Origin: Sphingomonas sp. ERG5 | GTDB taxonomy: Bacteria; Pseudomonadota; Alphaproteobacteria; Sphingomonadales; Sphingomonadaceae | DNA: 64,000 nucleotides | Assembly: GCF_000803065.1 (NCBI RefSeq) | Contig: NZ_JSXI01000016.1 | Location: forward strand, 1 to 64,000 | Direction of reading: 5' to 3' | Shown: positions 1-9,335 of the stretch, piece after piece | How positions within the stretch are numbered: position 1 is the first letter of the stretch | How the letters are laid out: each line of letters begins with the position of its first letter | Notes under the pieces: generated by a model | What the model was told of the DNA's origin: nothing | What the model saw: the letters and a program-made list of their open reading frames with translations, nothing else | Databases searched by the model: none | Made by a program: the position numbers and the translations under genes

Positions 1-25
1 GAAAAAAGTTCTGATAAGAATAGAT

Positions 26-2563
26 CTATTCATCTTTCTTTCCATTTCCTATTTCATATGCTGTGATAGTGTTCGGGGTTTCGCTAGGTGAATTGAATGC
101 TTTCCAGGTAAAAACTTTAAATCCAAATTGCTTTGCGACTTGGTCATGTTTGTAGATAGTTTTTATTTCTCCTCCAGCACCATTTTTGGCGCCAAAAACT
201 CTCAATCCAACCACCTGCGGAGACCGATCACCTTTTGGAGGGTTTGATGCAATAGATAATCCCGGTATACTGGAGGTTACTGTTGGGTTGACTATATTAA
301 ATCCTTCTCCTTTCCTGTTTTGAAATGTTCCTGATACAGTTACTCCTGACGTAGTTAAAGAGATTTTATTCCCATGTCTTTCGAAGGAGATTTTGGTTTT
401 ATTATTTAGCGTTATTTCTTGCTTTCCGTCTCCTCGAATTATTTTGTTTATTGCTGCGGCCAGTGCATGTTGCTCCTTCATTTCACTTTTAATTTCTTCT
501 AATCCGCTCGGGTCTCGGCCATTGACGGGATCATTGCTAACATAAGCGTAAAGGTTATTCTGATCCTTATACCCGATTGGGTCGGTCTGGAGGAACCGCC
601 CAAGGCTGGGTGAGTAGATCCGCGCCTTGTAATGGTACATGCCAAGCTCTTGCAGCCAGGCTTGGCCGGTATATTGGAACCGCCCGAACTGCCCTGGCGC
701 GGCGGTGCCGTACCCGTTGGGGATGCCATACTCATCATAGGCGTTGATTGCGATCAGCGTGCCCGCCGCATTGGCCGTCGAGACGATCGAGCCCTGATGA
801 TCGCTCTGCAATGAGCGGCGGTCCGCGAGTGTAGCGCCCTCGTACCAGAGCAGCGGATCGTCGTCGGCCGGGCCGTGAACATAGCGCCGGAGCAATGTGC
901 CCGCTGCGTTATACTCCGCGACCAGTTCGTCGCCATCGTACAGGAACCGCGTATCGGTCGTTGGGCTCGATACCCTGTACAATCGCCCCGTCGGATCCCA
1001 CGCCAGCGCCACGCTGCCCGATGCCGTGACCAGCCGGTTCTCGACATCATAGCTATACGCATTGGTCCCGTCCGAGGTCAGGTTGCCATTGGCATCATAA
1101 GCGAACGCCGCCGGACCGCCGGTGGTGTACTGGTTGAGCCCGTTGACCGCGTAAGTGCGGCTGACATTGGTATAGCCGCTGAACGCATAGGCCGTGTTGC
1201 TGCGCGTCCGGCTCACCATCTGGCTTGCCGATGTATAGCCGAACGTTGCCGTCACATCGCTCGCCGTACCTGTCAGATCGTCAGCGATGCTCGCCAGCCG
1301 CGAGACTGGGTCATAGCCATAGCTGGTTGCCACGCCGCCGCGATTGCTGCCCGAGCGCCGGCCCTGATTGTCGTAGGTGATCGTCGCGACCGTTGTTGCC
1401 CCATTCTCCTTGACGATCGTCGCGCGGTCGAGCCCGTCATAATCATAAGTGAAGTAGGTGGCGTCAGGATGCGTCACCCGCGTCCGGCCACCATCGGCAT
1501 TATACTGATAACCAAGCGTTCGCGTCGTGCCGCCCTGGTTGGTCGTGCTCGATGTCAGCCGCCCGAACCCGTCATAGACCTGACTTAGCCCTTCGCCCGT
1601 CGCTGATCCGAACCGCGCGTAAAGCTGCAGGTTCCGCAGGTCATAGCCATAATAGACATCCGCCGCCGTCCCACCGGGGATGTCCTTCACCGTCACCCGG
1701 TTGAGCTTGTCATAGCTATAGCCGATGACCTGACCGTCGCGCTTGCGTAGCGAGGTCCGGTTGCCGTTCGCATCGTAAGCGTATTCTTCATAGTCGGTCG
1801 TACTGACCGCGCCGACCATGGTCTTCGACGGGAAGGTCCAGCGGCTTTGCCGGTCCTGTCCGTCCCAGCTCATCGTCGCCTTGTTGCCATTGGCGTCGAC
1901 CATCGAGGCCATCTTGCCGGTCTGGCTATAGGTGTAGGTCGCGTAATCCTGCTGCAGCGGTCGGCCATAGGCCTTCTGCACCTTCAGCAACTGCCCCGCC
2001 GCGTCATAGACGCTCCTGGTGATCCGGTCCGCGCCCTGGCTACCCGTCGTGCCCAATGTGCAGGCGCTTGCCGGCAGCGATCCATAGGCCGCCGGGTTCA
2101 TCCTGATCGCCGTGCATTCCAGCCGGCCCAGCGCGTCATAGCTATATTGTGTCAGGCTGTATTGTGTCAGGCTGTACGCCGTGCCGCCCGCCGATATCTT
2201 CTCGCTCAGCTTGCGGTCCATCATGTCATAGGTCGTGTCGACCGTCTGGAACACGCTGAACCCGCTCCATGCCGCGGGGGCGACCGTCTCCGACTGCCAT
2301 GCCGCAAGCTCGCCTTTCTCGACCTTGATCAGCCGTCCGATCACATCATAACTGTTGCGCACCGCCGCAAAGCCGATCGGTCCCGCACCATCCGGATCGG
2401 GCGCGATCGTCCCCGTCACCCGCCGCTCGACATCATAGCGTGTCGCGCTGGTGAACGCCGAAGGCGCCGACTGCGCTGCCGCTGCCGAGGGCAGTCCTGT
2501 GGCGAGCAGCCCTGCAAGGGCGACGAACACCCGGCCCATGCCGCGTTCCATCGTGCCGCTCAT
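26..2563 (-). CDS. Secreted RHS/YD-repeat protein with variable C-terminal tip
   Basis: Seen: an 845-residue protein with many YD repeats (YDxxGRL, YDxNGN) over roughly residues 60-600, then the RHS core signature near residues 640-688 (YKARIYSPSLGRFLQTDPIG, then NLYAYVSNDPVNGRDPSG). Residues 5-31 form a signal peptide (MERGMGRVF...AAAAQ). I start at the ATG whose ATGA overlaps the TGA of the upstream RHS gene; a GTG two codons earlier is possible. The last 157 residues (29-499) have no RHS features and are strikingly AT-rich, Asn/Lys/Ser-rich and unlike the rest. Family knowledge: RHS proteins form a shell around a C-terminal effector whose sequence varies after the core. Inference: the tail is a horizontally exchanged effector tip. 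I do not recognise its fold. Any immunity gene would lie beyond base 1. Confidence 0.85.
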   Translation of the reverse strand: MSGTMERGMGRVFVALAGLLATGLPSAAAAQSAPSAFTSATRYDVERRVTGTIAPDPDGAGPIGFAAVRNSYDVIGRLIKVEKGELAAWQSETVAPAAWSGFSVFQTVDTTYDMMDRKLSEKISAGGTAYSLTQYSLTQYSYDALGRLECTAIRMNPAAYGSLPASACTLGTTGSQGADRITRSVYDAAGQLLKVQKAYGRPLQQDYATYTYSQTGKMASMVDANGNKATMSWDGQDRQSRWTFPSKTMVGAVSTTDYEEYAYDANGNRTSLRKRDGQVIGYSYDKLNRVTVKDIPGGTAADVYYGYDLRNLQLYARFGSATGEGLSQVYDGFGRLTSSTTNQGGTTRTLGYQYNADGGRTRVTHPDATYFTYDYDGLDRATIVKENGATTVATITYDNQGRRSGSNRGGVATSYGYDPVSRLASIADDLTGTASDVTATFGYTSASQMVSRTRSNTAYAFSGYTNVSRTYAVNGLNQYTTGGPAAFAYDANGNLTSDGTNAYSYDVENRLVTASGSVALAWDPTGRLYRVSSPTTDTRFLYDGDELVAEYNAAGTLLRRYVHGPADDDPLLWYEGATLADRRSLQSDHQGSIVSTANAAGTLIAINAYDEYGIPNGYGTAAPGQFGRFQYTGQAWLQELGMYHYKARIYSPSLGRFLQTDPIGYKDQNNLYAYVSNDPVNGRDPSGLEEIKSEMKEQHALAAAINKIIRGDGKQEITLNNKTKISFERHGNKISLTTSGVTVSGTFQNRKGEGFNIVNPTVTSSIPGLSIASNPPKGDRSPQVVGLRVFGAKNGAGGEIKTIYKHDQVAKQFGFKVFTWKAFNSPSETPNTITAYEIGNGKKDE

Positions 2564-4501
2564 GAGCACACCGCCAGACCCGCGCGCGGGCTCGTCTCGC
2601 TGATCTTGTTGCCGGTCGCATCATAACCGTAGCACGTGCGCAAGCTGACCCCGTCCGCCGTCACCACCTTGCCGCGCAACAGTAAATTGTTCGGCCCCGA
2701 GTCCGGCCCATAGTCGAAGCTCGTCACAACCTCGTCCGCCGTACCCCCTGCGCATGCGCCGCTGACCGTCGCCGTGGTACGACAGGTCCTGACCGTCGCT
2801 GCCAGCCACACTGGTGTCGCCGCCTGGGCATAACCCCCCGCACCATTGCTGACCCAGGCATAACGCTGGACATAGTCGTTCCGCGTCACCGCCTGGATGC
2901 CGTTTGCATCAGCCGGCTTGGTCTCGGTCAGGATCTCGCCATTTTCCGGCTTGTAGGTGTAGCTCGTCACATTGCCGCGTGCATCGGTGATCGAGGTCGG
3001 CTTGCTGCACAGCTTCGCCACCGTGCAGTCAAAGGTCGCCGCCGTGATGATATCGGCCAAGCCGCTCCCCGGCTTGGCGATGCGTCGCGACTGGGTGACG
3101 TTGCGGCCGGTATAGCTCAGCACCGTCTTCACCCCTTCCGGATCGGTGAAGTTGCGCAGCGGCCCCATCACGCACCGATTGCCATAATAGGATGGCAAGG
3201 TCTGCAGGAAGACCGGGTCGCAATAATCGAACACCGTCTTGCGCCCCAGTGGATCGACAATCTCGGCCGGTCCGGTCGTCCGCTGATAGACGATCTTTGG
3301 GAACTGGTCGGGCGGGTTCTCATGGCAGCTATTGATCGGTATGCAGGGCAGGCTGTCCTGTGGTCCGGTTCCCGGCAGGATCGGGAAGTGGTAGCCAACC
3401 TTTGTGACGTTGCTGAGATTGTCCTGATAGGTCCCACCCTCGGCGGTCTGATAAGGACCATCGTAATGGGAAAAGACATAGCTATAGCTCCGGCCATCGG
3501 CGAAGCTCTGCGCTTCCACGATCTCCACCTCCGGGCCGTCCGGACCGTCGCTGCCAGGTACGACGGTATTGGTCAGCCAGGGCGTGCTTTGTCCCGGCTT
3601 GAAAAACTTCATCAGGAAAGTGCCGCCGGGCTGCGGCACATAATCGAAGCTCGCCGTCTGGCCATCGGGTCCGGTCACGCCGGCAAGCCGCTCGCCGGTA
3701 TAGCTATAGCTTGTCGTGGCCAGCGCCGTCGCCGGGCAATATCCGGGCAGCGTCGTCAGCGCCAGATTGACGATGCACGCCTTGGTGATGCGGTTGCCCA
3801 GCCCCGCGCCTCCTTCGAGCTCCAGCCCATAGCCGCGTGAACTCACCACACTGCTCAGCCGGGCATAGCCCCCGCTGACCGGGGTATAGCTCAGCGTGTA
3901 TTTGGTGCCGTCCGGCTCAGTGATCGATGAGGCATAGGCGGATACCCAGCCGGGCAGAATCGGCGGACCCGCGCTGCCGACCGCGTTGAACACCACCACC
4001 GTGCCGTCGCCGGCGGTATAGGTGTAAATGGTCGACGCGCCGGTGCGCGTGCCGCCGCTATAGGTCAGATACTGGGTCGGGCCGTCCGAGGTGAGCCCAT
4101 ATCCGGTGGCATAATCAGCCGAATCGAAGGTCGTGGACAAGCCGCGCGAATAGACGATCGCGCGATAGTCCGTCGTGGCGCCGTCGCCATCGATATCATA
4201 AAGATAGATGTGCAGCATCACATGCCAGTTGCTCGCGAAATTGCCGAACGAATTGTTGGCGCGCATGGCGGGGTCCGGCATGGTGCGCGTAAGCGACAGG
4301 CTGCTCGGCTGGCCCGCGCCGCCGATCGCCAGGTCGGTCTCGTTATAGGCATAACGGCCGGTTCGCATGTCGACCCCGCCCGGCGCGATGGTGAAATGGT
4401 CCGCCGGATTGCTGACGAGGCGCGAATCCTGCCCCTGCCGGCACCGCGCTGAACATCGCCAGGCACAGGAGTCCGCCAAAAGCCGCCAACCGCTTGCTCA
4501 C
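2560..4501 (-). CDS. RHS-repeat protein, upstream segment (apparent frameshift after signal peptide)
   Basis: From 4434 down to the TGA at 2560-2562 an uninterrupted frame encodes a conserved RHS N-terminal region (starts QDSRLVSNPADHFTIAPGG, contains GGVDMRTGRYAYNETDL and several YD repeats). The only in-frame ATG near the front (4479) gives an unconvincing Cys/Arg-rich start. In the adjacent frame a GTG at 4501, after a GGGGG-type ribosome site, encodes a good signal peptide (VSKRLAAFGGLLCLAMF, then SAVPAG). Removing one C from CCCC at 4432-4435 joins the two frames as ...SAVPAG-QDSRLVSNP. So the gene carries a one-base frameshift, or the assembly has a homopolymer error. Its end overlaps the next RHS start by ATGA, implying coupled translation. 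RHS proteins are usually one polypeptide; here the N-terminal part is a separate gene. Confidence 0.75.
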
Positions 4502-4578
4502 ACGAATAACCCCCACCGCAGACCCCTCTCAAACCGGAATACATCATCACGCCGGACCTTTCGGGCCCGCCAGCGCCC

Positions 4579-4839
4579 TCAGGGCGTCGGTGTCGGTGTC
4601 GGCGTCGGGCACACCGCCGGCGCGCTCGTCGCGACATCGTAGCGCACCCGGTTGCCCGCCGGGTCGAAACAGGTCCCGGTCTGCCGGTTGGCGTTCGGCC
4701 CGCCGCTCAGCACGCTCCCGGTCAACCGCCCGAGATCGTCATAGCTATAGGTGGTCGTCTCCTGCGCCAGCGCACCCGCCGCGCCGCCGACCAGCGTCAG
4801 GCACGCCGCGCCAGCCAAGAATCTATGCTTCCGTTGCAT
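4579..4839 (-). CDS. Short secreted protein with a single YD repeat
   Basis: 86 residues: signal peptide (residues 1-25, ending AGALAQ), then a single RHS/YD repeat (TTTYSYDDLGRLTGSV), a FDPAGNRVRYDV motif, and a PTPTPTPTP tail encoded by a short imperfect gtcggt repeat at 4585-4607. The start has a strong GGAGG ribosome site (GGAGGACGCATG). It is the first gene of the RHS group and is followed 77 bp later by the signal-peptide start of the large RHS gene. Inference: an accessory or decayed RHS fragment exported with the larger proteins; function unknown. Confidence 0.65.
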   Translation of the reverse strand: MQRKHRFLAGAACLTLVGGAAGALAQETTTYSYDDLGRLTGSVLSGGPNANRQTGTCFDPAGNRVRYDVATSAPAVCPTPTPTPTP

Positions 4840-4961
4840 GCGTCCTCCGAGAACAAATCGGGATCAACATACGCGAGAATCCGTGCGGATCCAGCGCTCA
4901 ATCGGCGCTCCATCCGGAATGGACCATTCTTGTGTAGCAAGCGCGAAATCGGCTGAGGCCG

Positions 4962-6482
4962 TCACCCGCCTCCATCCCCGCGCGCGCCGCCCTCATGCCC
5001 CGCCAGATGCCGCTCGATCACCGCACACAGCGCCAGCACTTCGTCGCGCCTGCGGCTTGAACGCGTCGCGAAAAGCGGCTGGCCCGCCCAGTTCGCGTCG
5101 CGCTGGTGCCGCGCGGCATCGGCCGTCAGCCGGGCCAGCGTGGTACGCAGGCTGGCCAGCGTCGCGTACCGGCCCGGCGTCGGCGGCGTGCGATACGTCA
5201 CCGTTTCCGTCTCCGCGTCGATGATCACGTCGTCGGGCGGCGGCATTGGCGCTTCGATCCCGACCTCCATCCCCTGGGCGGCGTGCAGCATCTCCAGCCA
5301 CGCCGCCTGATAGGTGCTCGACTCCGCCACGGTCGGCGCCGGGCCCGGCTCCGCCACCGCCGCCGCCTCCATCACCGGCATCGCGGTACTCGCAGCGCAT
5401 TCCGCCGCATCACCCGGACCAGTTTCACGCCCGTCCGTTCGACCCGCCTCCGGTGCGCCATCGTCCATGCCATCATGACCTGGCGGCGTCACCGCGTCAC
5501 CCGCCGCTTCCGCACCCGTCCGGGCGGCGGCGTCCCACGCGCGCAGGCTTTCATGTCGCTCGCGGTCATATCGTGCCAGTGATCGCAGCGATCGGTCGCG
5601 CACCCGTTCCTCGGGCGGGCGCATGTCGGGCTCGATCTGCCCGGCATAGCGTTCGGGCAGATGCTCGGCGATCAGCGCGCGGACATCGTCCAGCGCGAAC
5701 CATCCGCACCATGCGGCGGCCTTGTCATATCCCTCCCGCATCGCTTCGATCGCCGGGCGTCGCGCCGGCAATTCCGCCTGCAGCTCGGCATGCATTGTGG
5801 CCAGCCGGTCCAGCGACAGCATCTCGCCCGGCAGTGACCCCGGCCAGTGCGCGACGCCCTTCACCAGGCCGATCGTGATATCGTCCGGATGGGGCGTCGG
5901 CGCGGCAAGCGCGGCGCCCAGCGTGGCCGCTTTGGTCAGCACCCGTGTCCAGATCGCCTTATATTCCCCGGCCGCCTCGACTGCCGAGGGCGCATCGGCC
6001 AGCGCCTCGGGCGTGCGCAGCGCGTCGAACCACCCGGTGGCGGTGGCGGTCGCGGGCGCGGTCGCCGATGCCGGTTCCGGCGCGGCGCGGCGTTCCGTGG
6101 CGTCCGACCGCATCACCAGCTGCGTCATCGTCGCCATCGCCAGCCGGTTGCCGCGCGCCGCCCGCATCGCCACGGCGCGAAACGCCGCTTGCAGCGCGGG
6201 GATCTCGACCATGCGCCCGCCGGCCTTCACCCGCACCATCCGCCGCGCCTCGGCCACCAGCATTTCATGCACTGAGTCAGCGGTCAGCTGCGGCAGCACC
6301 GTGTCGGCGGGCAGCACCCTGCGCCGCTTGCCGCCCGGATTGGCGCGATTGCCTTTGGCGAAGCGGTGCTCGATCGGCGGCTTGCCATAGCCCACGCAAT
6401 AGCCGCTCCCCGCCGGGTCGCCTGTCGCGCCCACGGCTTCGCCTGCATCTTCGCGATTCAACTCGCCCTCGGGCATCGTCAT
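4962..6482 (-). CDS. DUF5681 domain-containing protein
   Basis: 506 residues. The DUF5681 signature is near the N-terminus (VGYGKPPIEHRFAKGNRANP, then GGKRRR, residues about 30-58). The rest is Ala/Arg/Glu-rich, with two related halves each containing a Y(K/Q)AxWxxxL motif and a PxPxPDD(I/V) motif, so an internal duplication is likely. ATG at 6482 (MTMPEGELNRED) is preceded by GGGGAG at good spacing; earlier in-frame ATGs lack this. Function unknown for the family; such proteins are frequent in alphaproteobacteria and are sometimes near phage-like or mobile DNA (general knowledge, not shown here). The leader contains the GCGGGAA repeat block, which recurs at 53.2 kb before a truncated relative. 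Confidence 0.7.
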   Translation of the reverse strand: MTMPEGELNREDAGEAVGATGDPAGSGYCVGYGKPPIEHRFAKGNRANPGGKRRRVLPADTVLPQLTADSVHEMLVAEARRMVRVKAGGRMVEIPALQAAFRAVAMRAARGNRLAMATMTQLVMRSDATERRAAPEPASATAPATATATGWFDALRTPEALADAPSAVEAAGEYKAIWTRVLTKAATLGAALAAPTPHPDDITIGLVKGVAHWPGSLPGEMLSLDRLATMHAELQAELPARRPAIEAMREGYDKAAAWCGWFALDDVRALIAEHLPERYAGQIEPDMRPPEERVRDRSLRSLARYDRERHESLRAWDAAARTGAEAAGDAVTPPGHDGMDDGAPEAGRTDGRETGPGDAAECAASTAMPVMEAAAVAEPGPAPTVAESSTYQAAWLEMLHAAQGMEVGIEAPMPPPDDVIIDAETETVTYRTPPTPGRYATLASLRTTLARLTADAARHQRDANWAGQPLFATRSSRRRDEVLALCAVIERHLAGHEGGARGDGGG

Positions 6483-6572
6483 GTCTGCTCCCCGCATTGT
6501 TGCGCGCCAGGGATGAAAGCGCATCCGACGGCGCATTTGAATCGCGCAGGCACGAGATTGGACAGGTCATGA

Positions 6573-6720
6573 CTTTCACCCCGCCATTTCCCGATTTTCG
6601 CGCAAGCGCCGCGCCAGAGTCCCGCGCCGCCGCGCCGGAATTCCCGCAGGATTTCCCGCAGCTTCCCGCAGGACCCGGTAAAAAGCGGTTTCCCGTGGCC
6701 CATCCCGCAACTGCGCGAAT
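6573..6720 (-). repeat. GCGGGAA tandem repeat block, copy A (leader of DUF5681 gene)
   Basis: On the minus strand there are three closely spaced CTGCGGGAA units (10-12 nt apart) flanked by further CGGGAA units, preceded by AAACCGCTTTTT and ending CGGGAAATGGCGGGG about 90 nt before the DUF5681 ATG. The same order of sub-motifs occurs on the plus strand at 53177-53335. Both copies stay open in one frame, with similar peptides (KPLFTGSCGKLREILRE here, NPLFRGLCGNLRENLRE there). The 344 bp between the DUF5681 start and the M3 peptidase start hold nothing else I can identify. Confidence 0.75.
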
Positions 6721-6826
6721 TCGGTGCCCCCATGACCAGGTGCCTTATGGAATTGATACACCCTCTTCCAATTGCGCAGCGGGCGCGACACTATGCACGC
6801 CATCGCATCGCCATCCGGGGGAACCC

Positions 6827-8722
6827 ATGACCAGCCTGACTCGCCGTGAGGCGCTCGCCGCCTCGGCCACCACAACGCTTGGCGCCGCTTTTGCCGCCAC
6901 CTTCGCCGGTGCGCTGCCCGCCTGGGCGCTGGACGCCACAACCATCCCGTCGGCGAGCGGCGCGGCATGGGACCTGTCGGAAATCTACCCCAGCGATGCG
7001 GCATGGGATGCCGCGCGCAAGGCAGCGCTGGCGGCGGTGCCGTCGCTGACCGGGTATCGCGGCAAGCTCGGCGACAGCGCCGAGACGCTCGTTCGGGCAA
7101 TGGTCGCCGCATCCGACATGGGCCGGACGATCGCGCGCATCTATGTCTATGCCAGCCTCAAGGCCGATGAGGATGTTCGCGTCTCGGCCAACCAGCAGCG
7201 TCAGGCGCAGGCGATCGATCTCTACACCGCTTTTGGAGAGGCAGGCTCCTGGTTCTCGCCCGAAATACTGGCGATCGGCGCGGAAAAGATCGAGCGCTTC
7301 ATTGCCGGCAACGCCGTGCTCGGGTCGCGCTTCGATTTCTATCTGCGCAACATCCTGCGTCAGGCGCCGCACACGCTTGGCGCGAATGAGGAAGCGTTGC
7401 TCGCCGGCACCAGCGGGCCGCTGCAGGGACCGGAGGATATTCGCGGCCAGCTGGTCGCGTCCGACATTCCCTGGCCGACCATTACCTTGTCGACCGGCAA
7501 ATCGATCCGGCTCGACGATCAGGGGTATACGCAGGTGCGCGACGCGCCGGACCGCGCCGATCGCAAAAAGGTCTTCGACACTTTCTGGGCGACCTATGGC
7601 CAGTTCCGCAATTCGCTTGGCGCGGCCTATCTGTCGAAGCTGAAGGCCGATGTGTTCGACATGAAGGCGCGGAAGTACAAGACATCGCTCGCCGCCTCGC
7701 TGTCGGGCAATGACGTGCCCGAGGCGGTGTACCGCACCCTGGTCGCCGAGACCAACAAGGGTCTGCCCGAACTGCACCGCTATTTCGAACTGCGCCGGCG
7801 GCTGCTCAAGCTGCCCGACATGGCCTATTACGACATTTATCCGCCGCTCGTGTCGCTCGACCGCAAGGTGACCATCCCGGAGATGCGCAGCGTCGTGCTT
7901 GAGGCGGTCAAGCCGCTTGGTCCCGATTATGTCGCGCTGCTGGGCAAGGCCACGGCGGGCAAATGGATGGACCCGCTGCCGCGCCAGGGCAAGCGCTCGG
8001 GGGCCTATATGAACCCCGGCGCCTATGACGTTCATCCCTATCTGCTGCTCAATCTCGGCGAGAATTATGACGGCATGACCACCTTCGCGCATGAATGGGG
8101 CCACGCGATGCACTCGCTGCTCGCGGCCAGGGCGCAGGTCTATGACAAGGCGGATTATCCGCTGTTCACGGCCGAGATCGCCTCGACCTGCAATGAACAG
8201 CTGCTTGCCGCCTATATGGTCGGGCGAGCGAAGACGAAGGAAGAGAAGCTCTTCTATCTCGGCCAGCAGCTCGAGGGGATTCGCGGCACCTTTTTCCGCC
8301 AGACCATGTTCGCCGAATTCGAACTGGCCTGCCATGACAAGGCGGAAGCGGGCGAGGGGCTGTCGGGCGAGGCGTTCAGCGCGATCTATCTCGACCTGCT
8401 CAAACGCTATCATGGACCAAAGGTGGCGATCGACCCGGCCTATGCATCCGAATGGGAGTATATCGGCCATTTCTATTCGAGCTTTTATGTCTATCAATAC
8501 GCCACTTCGATATCGGCCGCGTCCTATTTCGCGCGCTCGATCCTGAAGGGCGGGGTGAAGGAGCGGGATAATTATCTCGGCGTGCTGAAGGCTGGCGGAT
8601 CGGACCATCCGGTCGCGTTGCTCAAGCGCGCGGGGCTCGATATGGCGTCACCGGCGCCGTATCAGGCGATTATCGCGACCTTCAGGGACACGCTCGATCA
8701 GTGCGAAGCGTTGATGGCGTAA
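6827..8722 (+). CDS. M3 family metallopeptidase (oligoendopeptidase F-like), exported
   Basis: 631 residues from the ATG at 6827, which has a GGGGGAA ribosome site; the frame is open far upstream but that part is Arg/Pro-rich shadow sequence. The N-terminus carries a twin-arginine-like export signal (SLTRREALAAS, hydrophobic stretch, GALPAWA). The zinc site HEWGHAMHS (H about residue 421) matches the HExxH of M3 peptidases, with the downstream Glu region (ADYPLFTAEIASTCNE) also visible. It should hydrolyse oligopeptides in the periplasm. The length fits PepF-like enzymes. It is followed 14 bp later by a lipoprotein gene, so both may be co-transcribed. Confidence 0.9.
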   Translation: MTSLTRREALAASATTTLGAAFAATFAGALPAWALDATTIPSASGAAWDLSEIYPSDAAWDAARKAALAAVPSLTGYRGKLGDSAETLVRAMVAASDMGRTIARIYVYASLKADEDVRVSANQQRQAQAIDLYTAFGEAGSWFSPEILAIGAEKIERFIAGNAVLGSRFDFYLRNILRQAPHTLGANEEALLAGTSGPLQGPEDIRGQLVASDIPWPTITLSTGKSIRLDDQGYTQVRDAPDRADRKKVFDTFWATYGQFRNSLGAAYLSKLKADVFDMKARKYKTSLAASLSGNDVPEAVYRTLVAETNKGLPELHRYFELRRRLLKLPDMAYYDIYPPLVSLDRKVTIPEMRSVVLEAVKPLGPDYVALLGKATAGKWMDPLPRQGKRSGAYMNPGAYDVHPYLLLNLGENYDGMTTFAHEWGHAMHSLLAARAQVYDKADYPLFTAEIASTCNEQLLAAYMVGRAKTKEEKLFYLGQQLEGIRGTFFRQTMFAEFELACHDKAEAGEGLSGEAFSAIYLDLLKRYHGPKVAIDPAYASEWEYIGHFYSSFYVYQYATSISAASYFARSILKGGVKERDNYLGVLKAGGSDHPVALLKRAGLDMASPAPYQAIIATFRDTLDQCEALMA

Positions 8723-8736
8723 AAGGGGATATACGA

Positions 8737-9270
8737 ATGCGAAGCCTGGTCTGGATGAGCGCCGCGACCACTCTGCTGGCGCTCTCCGCCTGCGATTCCA
8801 CGCCGGCGCCGGTCGCGGATGACGATAGCGCCACCAACACGGTGGCGTTGACGCGGCCCGCCTTCGCGGCCGATCTGAACGGGGCGACGACGGCGATCGA
8901 GGAAGCCGGCGGCCCGTGGAAGGGCGGCACGGTCAAGGACGGCATTCGCGACACGACCACTGGCGGCGCGATCCGCACCATCACCGCGCCCGGCGGTCTC
9001 GCGCAGGTCTTTGTGCTGCCCGATGGCAAGGCATGGCAGGTTCGCCTGATCAGCCGGCCAAAGACCGGGTGCAGCGAATCCGCGCCGCTCAAGGCCGCGT
9101 TGCCGAATCTGGTCGCCACGCTGGCGCCCGCGACGCCGCTGAGCGCGGCGGACCGGAACGCGATCGGCGACGATCTGGTGTCGACCGCGCCGAAGACGCA
9201 CGACCTGACCGCGATCCGCATTACCGTGTCGGGCGGGTGCAGCCACAGCATGACGCTCACGGCGCTCTGA
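8737..9270 (+). CDS. Putative lipoprotein of unknown function
   Basis: 177 residues. ATG at 8737 has an AGGGGA ribosome site at correct distance. The N-terminus has a lipobox (LLALSAC, Cys near residue 19), so it is probably a lipid-anchored envelope protein. The mature part has two Cys-containing stretches (KTGCSES and GGCSHS) that could form a disulfide. I do not recognise a family. It sits close behind the exported M3 peptidase and ahead of a membrane protein. Confidence 0.75.
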   Translation: MRSLVWMSAATTLLALSACDSTPAPVADDDSATNTVALTRPAFAADLNGATTAIEEAGGPWKGGTVKDGIRDTTTGGAIRTITAPGGLAQVFVLPDGKAWQVRLISRPKTGCSESAPLKAALPNLVATLAPATPLSAADRNAIGDDLVSTAPKTHDLTAIRITVSGGCSHSMTLTAL

Positions 9271-9335
9271 CCCGGCGGGCTGGGGGCCGGCCGTTAACCA
9301 TTTGTCGAAGCGTGGCGGGGCATGGCTGACGACGG

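Noticed and set aside
4585..4607. Short tandem gtcggt repeat
   Set aside because: Too short for a CRISPR or satellite; it encodes the PTPTPTPTP tail of the small RHS protein.
5945..6826. N-terminal extension of the M3 peptidase frame
   Set aside because: Arg/Pro/Ala-rich, overlaps the DUF5681 gene on the other strand; the ATG at 6827 has a ribosome site and starts an export signal.
6791..8608. 605-residue minus-strand frame opposite the M3 peptidase
   Set aside because: Antisense shadow; the plus strand carries the HExxH peptidase.
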